Source: Burkholderiales bacterium C2 (GTDB taxonomy: Bacteria > Pseudomonadota > Gammaproteobacteria > Burkholderiales > Burkholderiaceae_C). From it: a stretch of 64,000 nucleotides of DNA. A program made the translations under genes and the position numbers. How positions within the stretch are numbered: position 1 is the stretch's first letter; every line of letters starts with the position of its first letter. The DNA lies in contig SCOI01000007.1 of assembly GCA_005503085.1 (NCBI GenBank), forward strand, positions 1 through 64,000, given 5' to 3'. Shown here piece after piece: positions 52,850 to 61,676 of this stretch. The notes under the pieces are model-generated. The model was not told where the DNA came from. It was given only the letters and a program-made list of their open reading frames with translations, and searched no databases.

Positions 52850-54880
52850 CTAGATGGGGGGTAGCGAGGACCGGCGCCGCGCGGCGAAGTCGCAGAACCA
52901 GTCGACGCAGCCGGCATTGGCCATCGCATCGCGCTTGAACACCGTCTCTGGCGCCGCGCCCAGCAGCAGCTTCTTGACCGGCAGCTCCATCTTCTTGCCC
53001 GACAGCGTGCGCGGGATCGCCGCCACCTGCAGGATCTCGCTGGGCAGATGGCGGGCCGACAAGGCGCTCCTGATCGCCTCGCGCAGCCGCCGCGTCAGCG
53101 CCTCATCGAGGGTCAGGCCCTCGCGCAGCACCAGGAACAGCGGCATATAGCTGTCGCGCCCCAGGTATTCGAGGTCCACCACCAGGCTGTCCAGCACCTC
53201 GGGGAACTGCTCCACCGCGCGGTAGAGCTCGGCCGTGCCCATGCGGATGCCGTGGCGGTTGATGGTCGCGTCGGAGCGGCCATAGATGATGGCGCCGCCC
53301 TCGGGCGTGATGCGCAGCCAGTCGCCGTGGCGCCAGATGCCCTCGCCATGCGGGCCTCGGTACATCTCGAAATAGCTCTCCAGATAACGCTTGCCATCCG
53401 GGTCGCCCCAGAAGCGCAGCGGCATCGACGGGATCGGTCGGGTGCAGACCAGCTCGCCGACCGCATCCGTCAGGGCCTGGCCCCGGCCCATCGCGTCGGG
53501 CTCGCCGAAGGCATAGACCGCCGCGCCCAGGCAGCGGCACTGCATCTGGCCGCGCCGCAGCGGCAGCGTCGGCAGGCCAGCCAGGAAGGCGCCGGCGAAG
53601 TCGGTGCCGCCGCTGATGCATGCGATCCAGATCGGCCGCCCGCCGACCTCGGGGAGGCGTTGCCAGATCCAGTCATAGCTTTCGTCGGCCAGCGGGCTGC
53701 CGGTGGCGCCGACCGCGCGCAGCGCCGCCAGATCGCTGACCTGCTGCGGCCGCACATCGGCCTTCAGGCAGCTGGCATAGAAGGCCGCGCCGGCGCCGAA
53801 CCAGCTGACCCGGGCCAGCGCCGCGAAGCGCCACAGCGTGCCCCAGTCCGGCCGCTCCCGCGGGCCGCCGGGGCTGCCGTCGAACAGGCAGATGGTCGTG
53901 CCGCCCAGCAGCGCATTGACCTGGCAGTTCCACATGATCCAGCCGGTCGAGCTGTACCAGTGGAAGCGGTCCTCGGGCCGCAGATCGTTGTGCAACACCC
54001 CGCCCTTCAGTGCCTCCAGCACGATGCCGCCATGGCCGTGCACGATGGGCTTGGGCAAGCCGGTGGTGCCGCTGGAGTAGACGATCCACAGCGGGTGGTC
54101 AAAGGGCAGCGGCTCGGGCGCCACCGGGGCCTGGTCCTCGCGCGCCAGCAGCGCGTTGAAGTCCAGCGCGCCCAGCGCCGCCGCGTCGGCCTGCGGGTCC
54201 AGCCAGGGCAGCAGCACCAGATGCCGCAGGCTGGGCAGCTGGTCGCGCAGCTCGCCCAGCAGCGGCCGGCGGTCGACCGCCTGGCCGCCGTAGGTGTAGC
54301 CGTCCACCGCGATCAGCACGCTGGGCTCGATCTGGCGGAAGCGGTCCAGCACCGCCATCGCGCCCATGTCCGGCGAGCAGACCGACCAGACCGCGCCGAG
54401 GCTGGCTGTGGCCAGGAAGGCGATGGCGGTCTGCGGGATATTGGGCATATAGGCGACCACCCGGTCACCGCGCTGCACGCCCAGCGCGCGCAGCACCGCC
54501 GCGAAGGCGCCGACCTGGCCGCGCAGCTCGGGCCAGCCGAGCTCGGCCAGTTCGCCGCGTGCCAGCATGGCCTCGGTGCTCCAGACGATGGCCGGCCGCT
54601 CGGTGCCGGTCTCGGCATGGCGCAGGGCCTGGTCCGCCAGGTTCAGCGTGGCCCCCTCGAACCAGCGCGCGCCTGGCATGCGGTCATCGACCAGGGCGCG
54701 CTCGAACGGCGTTGCCGAGCGCAGCTCGAAGAACTCCCACAGGCTCAGCCAGAAGGCATCGAGCTCGGTGATGGACCATTGCCACAGGTCCTCGTAGCGC
54801 TCGAAGCTCAGGCTGCGCGTCTCGCGCAGAAAGCGCTGGTAGCGGCGGATCTGGGGCTCGGGGCTGTCGGGCAGGTGCAT
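52850..54880 (-). CDS. acetoacetate-CoA ligase
   Basis: A 676-residue ATP-dependent acyl-CoA ligase of the acetoacetyl-CoA synthetase type. N-terminal domain: LWQWSITELDAFWLSLWEFFELRS, then the AMP-binding motif WIVYSSGTTGLPKPIVHGHGG and YGRSDATINRHGIRMGTAELYRAVEQ with the C-terminal Lys region KTL-like SGKKMELPVKKLLLG. Acetoacetate becomes acetoacetyl-CoA for use in polyhydroxybutyrate or carbon metabolism. It is alone; 125 bp separate it from the diguanylate cyclase start. The start chosen is ATG 54880. Confidence 0.93.
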   Translation of the reverse strand: MHLPDSPEPQIRRYQRFLRETRSLSFERYEDLWQWSITELDAFWLSLWEFFELRSATPFERALVDDRMPGARWFEGATLNLADQALRHAETGTERPAIVWSTEAMLARGELAELGWPELRGQVGAFAAVLRALGVQRGDRVVAYMPNIPQTAIAFLATASLGAVWSVCSPDMGAMAVLDRFRQIEPSVLIAVDGYTYGGQAVDRRPLLGELRDQLPSLRHLVLLPWLDPQADAAALGALDFNALLAREDQAPVAPEPLPFDHPLWIVYSSGTTGLPKPIVHGHGGIVLEALKGGVLHNDLRPEDRFHWYSSTGWIMWNCQVNALLGGTTICLFDGSPGGPRERPDWGTLWRFAALARVSWFGAGAAFYASCLKADVRPQQVSDLAALRAVGATGSPLADESYDWIWQRLPEVGGRPIWIACISGGTDFAGAFLAGLPTLPLRRGQMQCRCLGAAVYAFGEPDAMGRGQALTDAVGELVCTRPIPSMPLRFWGDPDGKRYLESYFEMYRGPHGEGIWRHGDWLRITPEGGAIIYGRSDATINRHGIRMGTAELYRAVEQFPEVLDSLVVDLEYLGRDSYMPLFLVLREGLTLDEALTRRLREAIRSALSARHLPSEILQVAAIPRTLSGKKMELPVKKLLLGAAPETVFKRDAMANAGCVDWFCDFAARRRSSLPPI

Positions 54881-55020
54881 GGGCCGATGATGCCGCGTTG
54901 TTTGCGTCACCGCTGTCGTGCAGGTGCCAAGCACTGCACGCCGGCGCCTGGTCGTCATGACTTCGTCATATCACCGCCACAAAGCCCATCCAGCATGCAG
55001 CCTCCACGCATCGCTCGCCC

Positions 55021-55488
55021 ATGTCCTCGTCCACCGCAGCCATCCTCCGCAAGACCGAAGCCGGCCGGCTGTTGCTGGCCGGGCCGCGCCAGGCCTTGCC
55101 GGCGGGCCTGCGCATGCTGCTGATCATGGTGGACGGGCGCCGCAGCCTGGCCGAGCTGCAGACCCTGGCCCAGGGCCTGGGTCTGGCGCCGCAGCAGGCC
55201 ATCGAGCGGCTGCTGGCCGAGGGTCTGGTCAGCGGGCCGGTGTCGGCGCGGGCGCCGGCCGACGCCGACGCCGCAGCCGCCCGACTGATGCGCGCCAAGT
55301 TCTTCGCGCTGGACCTGGCCGCGCGCATGCTGGCCGGGCGCGACGCGGCGCTGCGCGAGGCGGCCCGCACGGTGGACTCCGAATCACGCTTCGCCGCCTG
55401 GATGGACCACTGCGCCGCCGAGATCGCCCGCGCCGCCGACGCCGAGCGCGCCGCGCTGTTCAGGGAGCGGGTGGGGGCGGTGGGGTGA
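55021..55488 (+). CDS. hypothetical protein, 155 residues
   Basis: A 155-residue soluble protein. The first 75 residues look like a winged helix (ILRKTEAGRLLLAGPRQALPAGLRMLLIMVDGRRSLAELQTLAQGLGLAPQQAIERLLAEGLV); the rest is an Ala/Arg-rich helix with EAARTVDSESRFAAWMDHC. It resembles short Betaproteobacterial regulator-like proteins I cannot name. It starts at ATG 55021 without a clear RBS. It is divergent from the acetoacetate-CoA ligase. Confidence 0.75.
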   Translation: MSSSTAAILRKTEAGRLLLAGPRQALPAGLRMLLIMVDGRRSLAELQTLAQGLGLAPQQAIERLLAEGLVSGPVSARAPADADAAAARLMRAKFFALDLAARMLAGRDAALREAARTVDSESRFAAWMDHCAAEIARAADAERAALFRERVGAVG

Positions 55489-55582
55489 GGGCTTTCCTCT
55501 TGTTGTCGTAGCCGTTCAAGGAGTAGGAGAGGCGCACAGCGGCTGTGGCATCCTTGTGTCTAGACAATGACGAGGATGCACG

Positions 55583-55774
55583 ATGGCAACGCCAATCCGC
55601 GATCAGGCAATGGAATCCCCTGAGCTTGTGAGTCCACGCTTCGAGCCGAACTCCAATGCGCAGAAGGCCTGGATGAGTCTTGCCCAGCGGCGCCGAGACG
55701 AAATCCGAAGCGGCCAAGTTGCGATGGCTGCTGGTGATGAAGCACTGGCACGCGTCAAGGCAAGGATTGCATGA
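55583..55774 (+). CDS. addiction-module antitoxin-like protein, 63 residues
   Basis: A 63-residue protein whose C-terminus, RRRDEIRSGQVAMAAGDEALARVKARI, matches the putative addiction-module component family (unstable antitoxins of RelE/ParE toxins, PF09720-like: RR-EI-SG..PGDE...ARV-AR). The N-terminus is less typical. It should be the antitoxin of a two-gene module, but the next gene, overlapping by 4 bp (ATGA), codes for a membrane protein, not a RelE/ParE toxin. Local GC is lower than in the flanks. Confidence 0.65.
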   Translation: MATPIRDQAMESPELVSPRFEPNSNAQKAWMSLAQRRRDEIRSGQVAMAAGDEALARVKARIA

Positions 55775-56232
55775 ACGGCGGACAGACGCTGCTTGGAACA
55801 CCAGATATGTTTGTGACTCTACGCACTGCGATCTCAAAACGGATCCAACTTTTGGTCGATATCAGCGGTATGGCCGTCTCCCTGTCTGGAGCAACGGCTG
55901 CGGCCGTCTTCGGAAAGGCGCTGATCGCTGTAGTGCTCGGAGCCCTCGCCCTTGGCTTCTTCCTGCGCCTTTCAGGGCGCCGCGCCGCGAGCACGGCTGC
56001 CGCAGTTCGCACACCAGGTTGGGTCTTCGCTGTCGCGAGTCTGTTATCGCTGGTCGTGGTCGGCGTTCTGGTCGAAGCAACCAATCTGCCGGTGCGGTTT
56101 ACCCAAGGAGGCTTTGAGCTTCTTCACTGGGCGTTGGTACTTCTTGCGCTCAGTGCTGCCTTCTTCACTCTGGTCCGGGTGCTCAGAAGCGCCGCCGTCA
56201 AAGAATCAGCGAGCAAAGGTCCGGCCTCCTAG
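55771..56232 (+). CDS. membrane protein in the toxin position, 153 residues
   Basis: A 153-residue protein with three hydrophobic helices (AAVFGKALIAVVLGALALGFFL; WVFAVASLLSLVVVGVLVEA; LLHWALVLLALSAAFFTLV) and basic loops. It starts at 55771 by ATGA overlap with the antitoxin-like gene; ATG 55807 is also possible. No family is recognised. The close coupling with an antitoxin-like gene makes it a candidate toxin of a new kind, or simply a neighbour. GC is lower than in the flanks. Confidence 0.6.
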   Translation: MNGGQTLLGTPDMFVTLRTAISKRIQLLVDISGMAVSLSGATAAAVFGKALIAVVLGALALGFFLRLSGRRAASTAAAVRTPGWVFAVASLLSLVVVGVLVEATNLPVRFTQGGFELLHWALVLLALSAAFFTLVRVLRSAAVKESASKGPAS

Positions 56233-56326
56233 TTTGCAGATCCAAAGGCTCTTGGCGTGTCGGGCCCTGACCCGCATGTCTGCAAGATCCCGGCATCACG
56301 AAACCCTTCACCTAGGCATGGCCCCC

Positions 56327-56776
56327 ATGAAACGGATCGCAATCCTCGCTGCTGTTTTCGCTGCCGGCGTTCTCGTCGGCGGGATCACGTTTTCGCGGAG
56401 CATTCCGCGATCGCTGCTTGCGGTCGCCTCATGCGATGGCAACTGCTTCAAACCATCCGACGCGGCCGGCCTGTTGATGTCGGTCGGGGTGAATCTTACT
56501 GCCGGCCTGGTGCCTCGTGCTGTGGCGGAATCGGAGAAGTGCATCGGCATTCAGCACTGGAAGCCTGAAGGGCGCTATCACGTCGCGTTCTTTCCGAAGC
56601 GGGACGTGCGAAACATCATGGAGCTTCAGCAAGAAGACATGCCCTACCTGCTCGATTGCCTGGCGCTTGCTCGCGAGCATGTCGGGGCTGCCGGGTTCAA
56701 GAACTATCGCTTCATCAGCAACGGGCCGGCATTGCAGCACCTCACATACTTCCACTTCCACGTGGTCGCCAAGTAG
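56327..56776 (+). CDS. HIT-like domain protein with an N-terminal signal or anchor
   Basis: A 149-residue protein. The N-terminus (MKRIAILAAVFAAGVLVGGITFSRS) is a signal peptide or anchor. The C-terminal two thirds are HIT-like (IQHWKPEGRYHVAFFPKRDVRNIMELQQEDMPYLLDC...FKNYRFISNGPALQHLTYFHFHVV). The HIT motif HxHxHxx reads YFHFHVV: the middle, nucleophile His is kept but the first is Tyr. HIT proteins are nucleotide hydrolases or transferases, usually cytoplasmic, so an exported one is unusual. The start is ATG 56327; ATG 56318 in the same frame is too close to its putative RBS. Confidence 0.7.
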   Translation: MKRIAILAAVFAAGVLVGGITFSRSIPRSLLAVASCDGNCFKPSDAAGLLMSVGVNLTAGLVPRAVAESEKCIGIQHWKPEGRYHVAFFPKRDVRNIMELQQEDMPYLLDCLALAREHVGAAGFKNYRFISNGPALQHLTYFHFHVVAK

Positions 56777-56820
56777 GGCCTGGCCATCCTTCGATTTCAA
56801 GCCTCGATGGCCGCCCGCCC

Positions 56821-57750
56821 TCAGCCCGCAAACCCCAGCCCCAGGTAGTGCCTGCCCAGCTCCGTCAGCTCCCCGCCCGCGCCCAGCAGGCTGGTGTGGT
56901 GCGGGTCGGGGCTCCAGCGGCCGGTGAACCAGGCGTAGCGGTGCACATCGGCGCGCTGCTCGCAGACGGTGACCATCTCGCTCATCTGCGCCTTCTGCTT
57001 GGCGACCGTATCGATCTGCGCGCCGTCGCTCTGCGCATGCCAGTTGGCGAACTCGGTGACCCAGAAGGGCTTGCCGTACTTGAGCAGACGGTCGAGCTGG
57101 CCGGCCAGGCCGTAGTCGTACCAGTGGAAGGCCAGCGCATCGAGCTGCGGCTCGCGGCCGCTGTGGGCGGCGCGGTAGGCGGCCAGGAAGGCGTCCATCC
57201 AGGTGATCGGATCCTCGTAGCCGGCCAGCGTGCCCCAGGTGATCGCCGGGCCGACGAGCTGGACGCCGGTCTTGCGCGCGATGGCCTCGTAGCGCGGCCA
57301 TAGCGCGGCGGCCTGGGCGGGCGTGAGATGGGCCTGGTCGCGCAGATTCGGCTCGTTCAGCACCAGCAGATGCTTGATGGCCGGGCTGGCCAGCAATCGG
57401 GCCTCGACGGCCGCTGCGTCGAACTGCTCGTTCCACAGCATAGGCACGAAGTCCAGGCCGGGAGCAGCGGGCGCGGTCGCGGCCGGCCGGTCGCTCCAGT
57501 TGTACCACCAGCTGACGCCCGGTCGCAGCGCGGCGAAGTCGCGCGCATCGGCGAGGTCGTAGGCGATGCCGCGCTTGGCGCTGCGCGTCGGGCCGGGTGC
57601 GGGCGTGGCGGGTGCGGGTGCGGGGCCGGGTGCGGGGCCGAGCGCCGGCGCGTCGCCATCGCTGCCGCCGCCGCAAGCGGCCAGCAGCGGCGCCGTCACC
57701 AGGCTGGCCAGGCCCTGGCAGAGCAGCCGCCTTTTTCTACTCGTCATCAT
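56821..57750 (-). CDS. GH128-like glycoside hydrolase lipoprotein
   Basis: A 309-residue exported protein. Signal peptide with lipobox (LLAAC, Cys26), a Pro/Ala/Gly linker (33-55), then a TIM-barrel domain with the GH128 (Asl1-like) pattern: WWYNWSDRP, VLNEPNLRDQ with Glu133 as likely acid/base, GPAITWGT, FHWYDYG and WVTEFANWHA with Glu233 as nucleophile. GH128 enzymes cut beta-1,3-glucan. The start at 57750 has RBS GAGG; its ATG shares a base with the stop of an upstream gene remnant. Confidence 0.88.
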   Translation of the reverse strand: MMTSRKRRLLCQGLASLVTAPLLAACGGGSDGDAPALGPAPGPAPAPATPAPGPTRSAKRGIAYDLADARDFAALRPGVSWWYNWSDRPAATAPAAPGLDFVPMLWNEQFDAAAVEARLLASPAIKHLLVLNEPNLRDQAHLTPAQAAALWPRYEAIARKTGVQLVGPAITWGTLAGYEDPITWMDAFLAAYRAAHSGREPQLDALAFHWYDYGLAGQLDRLLKYGKPFWVTEFANWHAQSDGAQIDTVAKQKAQMSEMVTVCEQRADVHRYAWFTGRWSPDPHHTSLLGAGGELTELGRHYLGLGFAG

Positions 57751-57896
57751 CACAGCGACCTCAGGAAATCGATCACCGCATCGCGCTCGGCCTTGCTCAG
57801 CGCCTCGAAGCGGCCGCGGCTGTCGGTGGCCTCGCCGCCGTGCCACAGGATGGCCTCCTGCAGCATGCGGGCGCGGCCGTCAGGCAGATCCCTGCC
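57750..57896 (-). pseudogene. C-terminal remnant of a di-haem oxidoreductase (DUF1111-type)
   Basis: About 48 codons, GRDLPDGRARMLQEAILWHGGEATDSRGRFEALSKAERDAVIDFLRSL, match the last part of di-haem thiol oxidoreductase (DUF1111) proteins, where the consensus is DGRA-T-EEAILWHGGEA followed by RF..L...ER..L..FL-SL. The rest of the gene, including both CxxCH haem sites, is gone upstream. The stop (57750-57752) overlaps the GH128 start, so the two were once translationally coupled. The break is within 57896-58116. Confidence 0.8.
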
Positions 57897-58116
57897 ACCA
57901 CCCACCCATGTCCAACTGCTACGCATGCTGCGCCCCTCGTGTCGCCGATCCGGCTTGTCTATGTAAGGGCGACAGGATTGCACCGGACTTGCATCCGGGA
58001 TGTAACTTTTCGCGTCGCACGGCCGCGGTGCATGGCCGTGGGCACCGGGCCTGGCCACCCGGTGCCAGGTCTTGCCTCTCACCGATCGATACAGATGACG
58101 GCTATGTGACGGCGGC

Positions 58117-59898
58117 TCAGGCGATGTCCACGAAGCGCCACCAGTCGCGCGCGAACGGGTGGCGCCAGAAGCCATGCACGCCGGGCTGGCTGACGTCGGT
58201 GCGCAGCGCATGCCAGTGCGGCAGATAGGGCACATAGGCCAGCAGCAGCCGGTTGGCTTCGCGCATCAGGGCCAGGCGCTCGGGGCCGTCGGGCAGCGCG
58301 CGCTGGGCCTCGTAGAGGCGGTCGTAGGCGGCCAGCTTGAAGCGGGCGTCATTGCTCTGGTCGGCATTGGGGCCGTAGGCCATGCCGAGGAAGAAGTCGG
58401 CGTCGGGGAAGGAGATGTTCCAGGAGAAGCCCCAGATCTGCAGCTGGCCGGCCAGCGACTTCTTGATCAGCTCGCCGAAGGTGCCGGTCTCGAACACCAT
58501 GCGCAGGCCCAGCGCATCCATGCGCTTCTTCCACAGCTCGTCGAGCGCGCGCTGGCGCGAGGTGTTGACGCCGGCCATGCGCAGCAGCAGCTTGGAGCCG
58601 TCGGGGTTCTCCAGATAGCCGTCGCCGTCGACATCCTTGTAGCCCCAGACATCGAGCAGCGCGCGGGCGCGCGGCAGATCGGGCGTGCTCATCTCGCTCT
58701 TCAGCAGCGGGTCGTGGCCGTAGACGGCGGCCGGCAGCAGCGACTGGGCCGGCACGCCCTGGCCCTTGTAGACCTGCTGCAGCTCGACCTGGCTGTCATA
58801 GGCCAGCGCGATGGCGCGGCGCAGCGCCACCTTCTCCGGGGTGTAGCCGCCGACCTGCGCATCGTTGAAGTTGAAGAAGGAAAAGCGCACATCGGCGCCC
58901 AGCGTGCTGCGCGCCGTCACGCCCTTGCGCTGCAGCGCCGGCGCGAGCCGTCCGCCCGGCAGGGCCAGCGGTGCGACGCCGGGCGGCATCTCGACAACGT
59001 CCAGCTCGCCGCCCTCGAAGGCCAGCCAGCGCGGCTGCTCCTCCTCGATGATGCTGATCTGCACCTGGTCGACCAGCGGCAGGCGCTTGCCCTGCAGCCG
59101 GGTGGCCAGCGCCTGCGCGGCCGGGTCGTCGGCCGGGGCCTGGCTGTCGAAGAACTGCTCGCGGAACTGCGGGTTGCGCGCCAGCAGCACTTGCGAGCCG
59201 CGCCGCCAGTTCTCAAGCCGGAACGGGCCGGTGCCGACCGGGTGGGCCATGATGTCGGCGCCATAGGCCTCGACCACCTCGCGGGCAACGGCCGCGCTCA
59301 GCCCGGCATTGGCGAACACATAGATGAAGCGCGGATCGCTCTGCGCCAGCCTCACCTCGAAGCGGTAGCGGTCCAGCGCGCGCAGGCCCGCTACCGGCGT
59401 GTCGTAGTCCAGCCCGGTCTTGTTCTTGATGGCGCGCTGGCGCAGCTCGCTCAGGCCCAGGATCTTGGCGCCCTCGAACTGGTAGAGGTGCTCGGTCTTG
59501 ATGCGCGGGTCGTAATAGCGCTTGATGCTGTAGACATAGTCTTCGGCCACCAGCTCGCGCGGCTTGCCCTTGAAGGCCGGGTCCTCGCTGAAGAACAGGC
59601 CGGGCTTGAGCGTGAAGACGAAGCGGCGGTAGTCCTCGCTGATCTCGGGCAGCGCGACAGCCGTCTGCGGCCGCAGCTGCGCCGGCCGGGCCAGGCAGTC
59701 GAAGGTCAGCGGCGACTCGAAGATGTGCGCGTTGATGATGACCGAGGTCTGGTCCGAGACCTGCGGCGGGTCGAAGCCGACCTCGGCCGCGTTGAAGGCG
59801 GTGCGCAGGACCTTCTTCCTGCTCGCCGGCTGGGCCTGCGGCAGGGCCGGTGCGGCGGCCAGCGCGGCGGCCGCGCCCAGCAGATCGCGGCGTTTCAT
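58117..59898 (-). CDS. ABC transporter substrate-binding protein, family 5 (third paralogue)
   Basis: A 593-residue periplasmic binding protein of the oligopeptide/nickel family (SBP_bac_5). Signal: MKRRDLLGAAAALAAAPALPQA, with a Tat-like RR. Family features: VGFDPPQVSDQTSVIINAHIFESPLTFD, FVFTLKPGLFFSEDPAFKGKPRELVAEDYVYSIKRYYDP and HPVGTGPFRLENW. A DVDGDGYLENPDG loop near 405 is typical of calcium-binding-like motifs. Its ATG overlaps the stop of the upstream paralogue by 4 bp. It is the 3'-most of the four tandem genes; about 220 bp without a gene separate it from the oxidoreductase remnant. Confidence 0.94.
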   Translation of the reverse strand: MKRRDLLGAAAALAAAPALPQAQPASRKKVLRTAFNAAEVGFDPPQVSDQTSVIINAHIFESPLTFDCLARPAQLRPQTAVALPEISEDYRRFVFTLKPGLFFSEDPAFKGKPRELVAEDYVYSIKRYYDPRIKTEHLYQFEGAKILGLSELRQRAIKNKTGLDYDTPVAGLRALDRYRFEVRLAQSDPRFIYVFANAGLSAAVAREVVEAYGADIMAHPVGTGPFRLENWRRGSQVLLARNPQFREQFFDSQAPADDPAAQALATRLQGKRLPLVDQVQISIIEEEQPRWLAFEGGELDVVEMPPGVAPLALPGGRLAPALQRKGVTARSTLGADVRFSFFNFNDAQVGGYTPEKVALRRAIALAYDSQVELQQVYKGQGVPAQSLLPAAVYGHDPLLKSEMSTPDLPRARALLDVWGYKDVDGDGYLENPDGSKLLLRMAGVNTSRQRALDELWKKRMDALGLRMVFETGTFGELIKKSLAGQLQIWGFSWNISFPDADFFLGMAYGPNADQSNDARFKLAAYDRLYEAQRALPDGPERLALMREANRLLLAYVPYLPHWHALRTDVSQPGVHGFWRHPFARDWWRFVDIA

Positions 59899-61676
59899 GG
59901 CTTCGTGCGCGGCAACACGTCGATCAGATGCCAGAACTCGTTGCGGAACAAGGGGCGCCGGTAGCCGATCAGCCATGGCTGGGCGATGTCGTTGACGATG
60001 CGGTGCACATGGGTCTTGGTGGGCATATAGGCGGTCTGCAGGCGTTTGGCCTGCAGGAACAGGGCCTCGCGCTCGGGGCCGTCGGGCAGGGCCTGCATGC
60101 GCTCGTACAGCGCATCGAACTCGGCATTCTTGAAGCGCGACAGGTTCTGGTTGCCGGCCTGCGGGCCGTAGAAGCGCTGCAGGGCCTGCTGGCCGTCGGG
60201 CGCGGTGGCGGTGGTGCCCATCATCCACAGCTGCAGCTTGCCGGCGCGCGCGGCCTTCAGCTGCTCGGGCCATTTGCCGGCGAAGAATTTGGTGCGGATG
60301 CCGACGCGCTTGAAGTTGATCGTCCACAGCTCGTCATACTGGCGCGACAGTGCGTCGGGTTGGGTCGCGACCTCCAGCGCCAGCGGGCCGCCATCGGGGC
60401 GGTCGCGCCAGCCGTCGCCGTCCTTGTCGACATAACCATACATATCGAGCAGGGCGTTGGCGCGGGCCGGATCGAAGTCGCCGTTCTCGCTCTTGAACTC
60501 GGGGTCGTAGCCGCTGGTATGGGGCAGCAGCGGCGACTGCGCGGGAATCGCCTGGCCACGCCGCACCAGGCGGATCTCGCGCTCCACGTCCAGCGCCAGC
60601 GACAGCGCGCGGCGCAGCGCCACCCGCTCGGGCGTGTAGCCGCCGATCACCGGGTCTTCCATATTGAAGAAGGTGAAGGCGCTGTCGGCATTGACCAGAC
60701 GGCTCAGCTGCATGCCCTGCTTGGCGAGATTGGGTGCCAGCTTGCCGTGCGGCAGCGCCACCGCGACGAACTCGGGCGGCACGCGGTCGATCAGATCATG
60801 TTCGCCGCCCAGATAGGACAGCCAGCGCGGTTGCGACTCCTCGATGATGCTGACCTCGACGCGGTCCACCATCGGTATGCGCCGGCCCTTGAGCCGAGCC
60901 AGGATGGCCTGGCCCTCGGCATCGTCGGCGCGCGGCTGGGCCTCGTAGACGCGTTCGCGGTAACCGGGGTTGCGCTCCAGCACGATCAGCGAGCTGCGCC
61001 GCCAGTCCTTCAGCACAAAGGGGCCGGTGCCGACCGGGTGGGCGCTGATCTGCTCGCCATAGTGCTGCACCACCTCGCGGGCCACGGCGCCGAACAGATC
61101 GTTGGTGGCCAGCATTTCAAGCAGGCGCGGGCGCGGGCTCTTCAGCCTGATCTGCAGCGTGTGGCGATCCGGCGCGCTCAGGCCTTCGATGGGGCTGTCG
61201 TAGTCAAACGGGGTCTTGCTGCTCAGCGCGGCCTGGCGCCGCTCGGCCAGGCCCAGAATGCCCCGCTCCTCAAGAGAGGCCCACATGGGGCTCTTGACCG
61301 CCGGGTCGGCAAAGCGCATCAGGCTGTAGACATAGTCCTGGGCCACCAGCTCGCGTCTCTTGCCCTTGAAGGCCGGATCGTCGGCGAAGAAGATGCCGGG
61401 CCGGAGCTTGATGGTCCAGCGGGTGAAATCGGCATTGACCTCGGGCAGGGCCGCCGCCGTCAGCGGCACGATTTTGACCGGCAGGGCCAGCGGGTCGTAG
61501 CCGTAGAGCGCCTCGAAGATATGGGGCGTGACGGTGCGCGAGTATGTGTCGCTGACCTGGGCCGGATCGAAGCCGGTCTCGGCGATCGGGAAGGCGTAGC
61601 GGAAGGTCTTGGGCTCGGCACCCGCCGCTACCTGGCACAGGGCGGCCAGCATGGCCAGGACGATGCGCTTGATCAT
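59895..61676 (-). CDS. ABC transporter substrate-binding protein, family 5 (second paralogue)
   Basis: A 593-residue binding protein of the same kind: signal MIKRIVLAMLAALCQVAAGA, TGFDPAQVSDTYSRTVTPHIFEALYGYDPLA, FADDPAFKGKRRELVAQDYVYSLMRF, HPVGTGPFVLKDWRRSSLIVLERNPGYRERV and DKDGDGWRDRPDG. It is more like the downstream-numbered copies than to Opp/Dpp proteins of enterics. Its start and stop overlap its neighbours by 4 bp (ATGA), so translation is coupled along the row. Confidence 0.94.
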   Translation of the reverse strand: MIKRIVLAMLAALCQVAAGAEPKTFRYAFPIAETGFDPAQVSDTYSRTVTPHIFEALYGYDPLALPVKIVPLTAAALPEVNADFTRWTIKLRPGIFFADDPAFKGKRRELVAQDYVYSLMRFADPAVKSPMWASLEERGILGLAERRQAALSSKTPFDYDSPIEGLSAPDRHTLQIRLKSPRPRLLEMLATNDLFGAVAREVVQHYGEQISAHPVGTGPFVLKDWRRSSLIVLERNPGYRERVYEAQPRADDAEGQAILARLKGRRIPMVDRVEVSIIEESQPRWLSYLGGEHDLIDRVPPEFVAVALPHGKLAPNLAKQGMQLSRLVNADSAFTFFNMEDPVIGGYTPERVALRRALSLALDVEREIRLVRRGQAIPAQSPLLPHTSGYDPEFKSENGDFDPARANALLDMYGYVDKDGDGWRDRPDGGPLALEVATQPDALSRQYDELWTINFKRVGIRTKFFAGKWPEQLKAARAGKLQLWMMGTTATAPDGQQALQRFYGPQAGNQNLSRFKNAEFDALYERMQALPDGPEREALFLQAKRLQTAYMPTKTHVHRIVNDIAQPWLIGYRRPLFRNEFWHLIDVLPRTKP

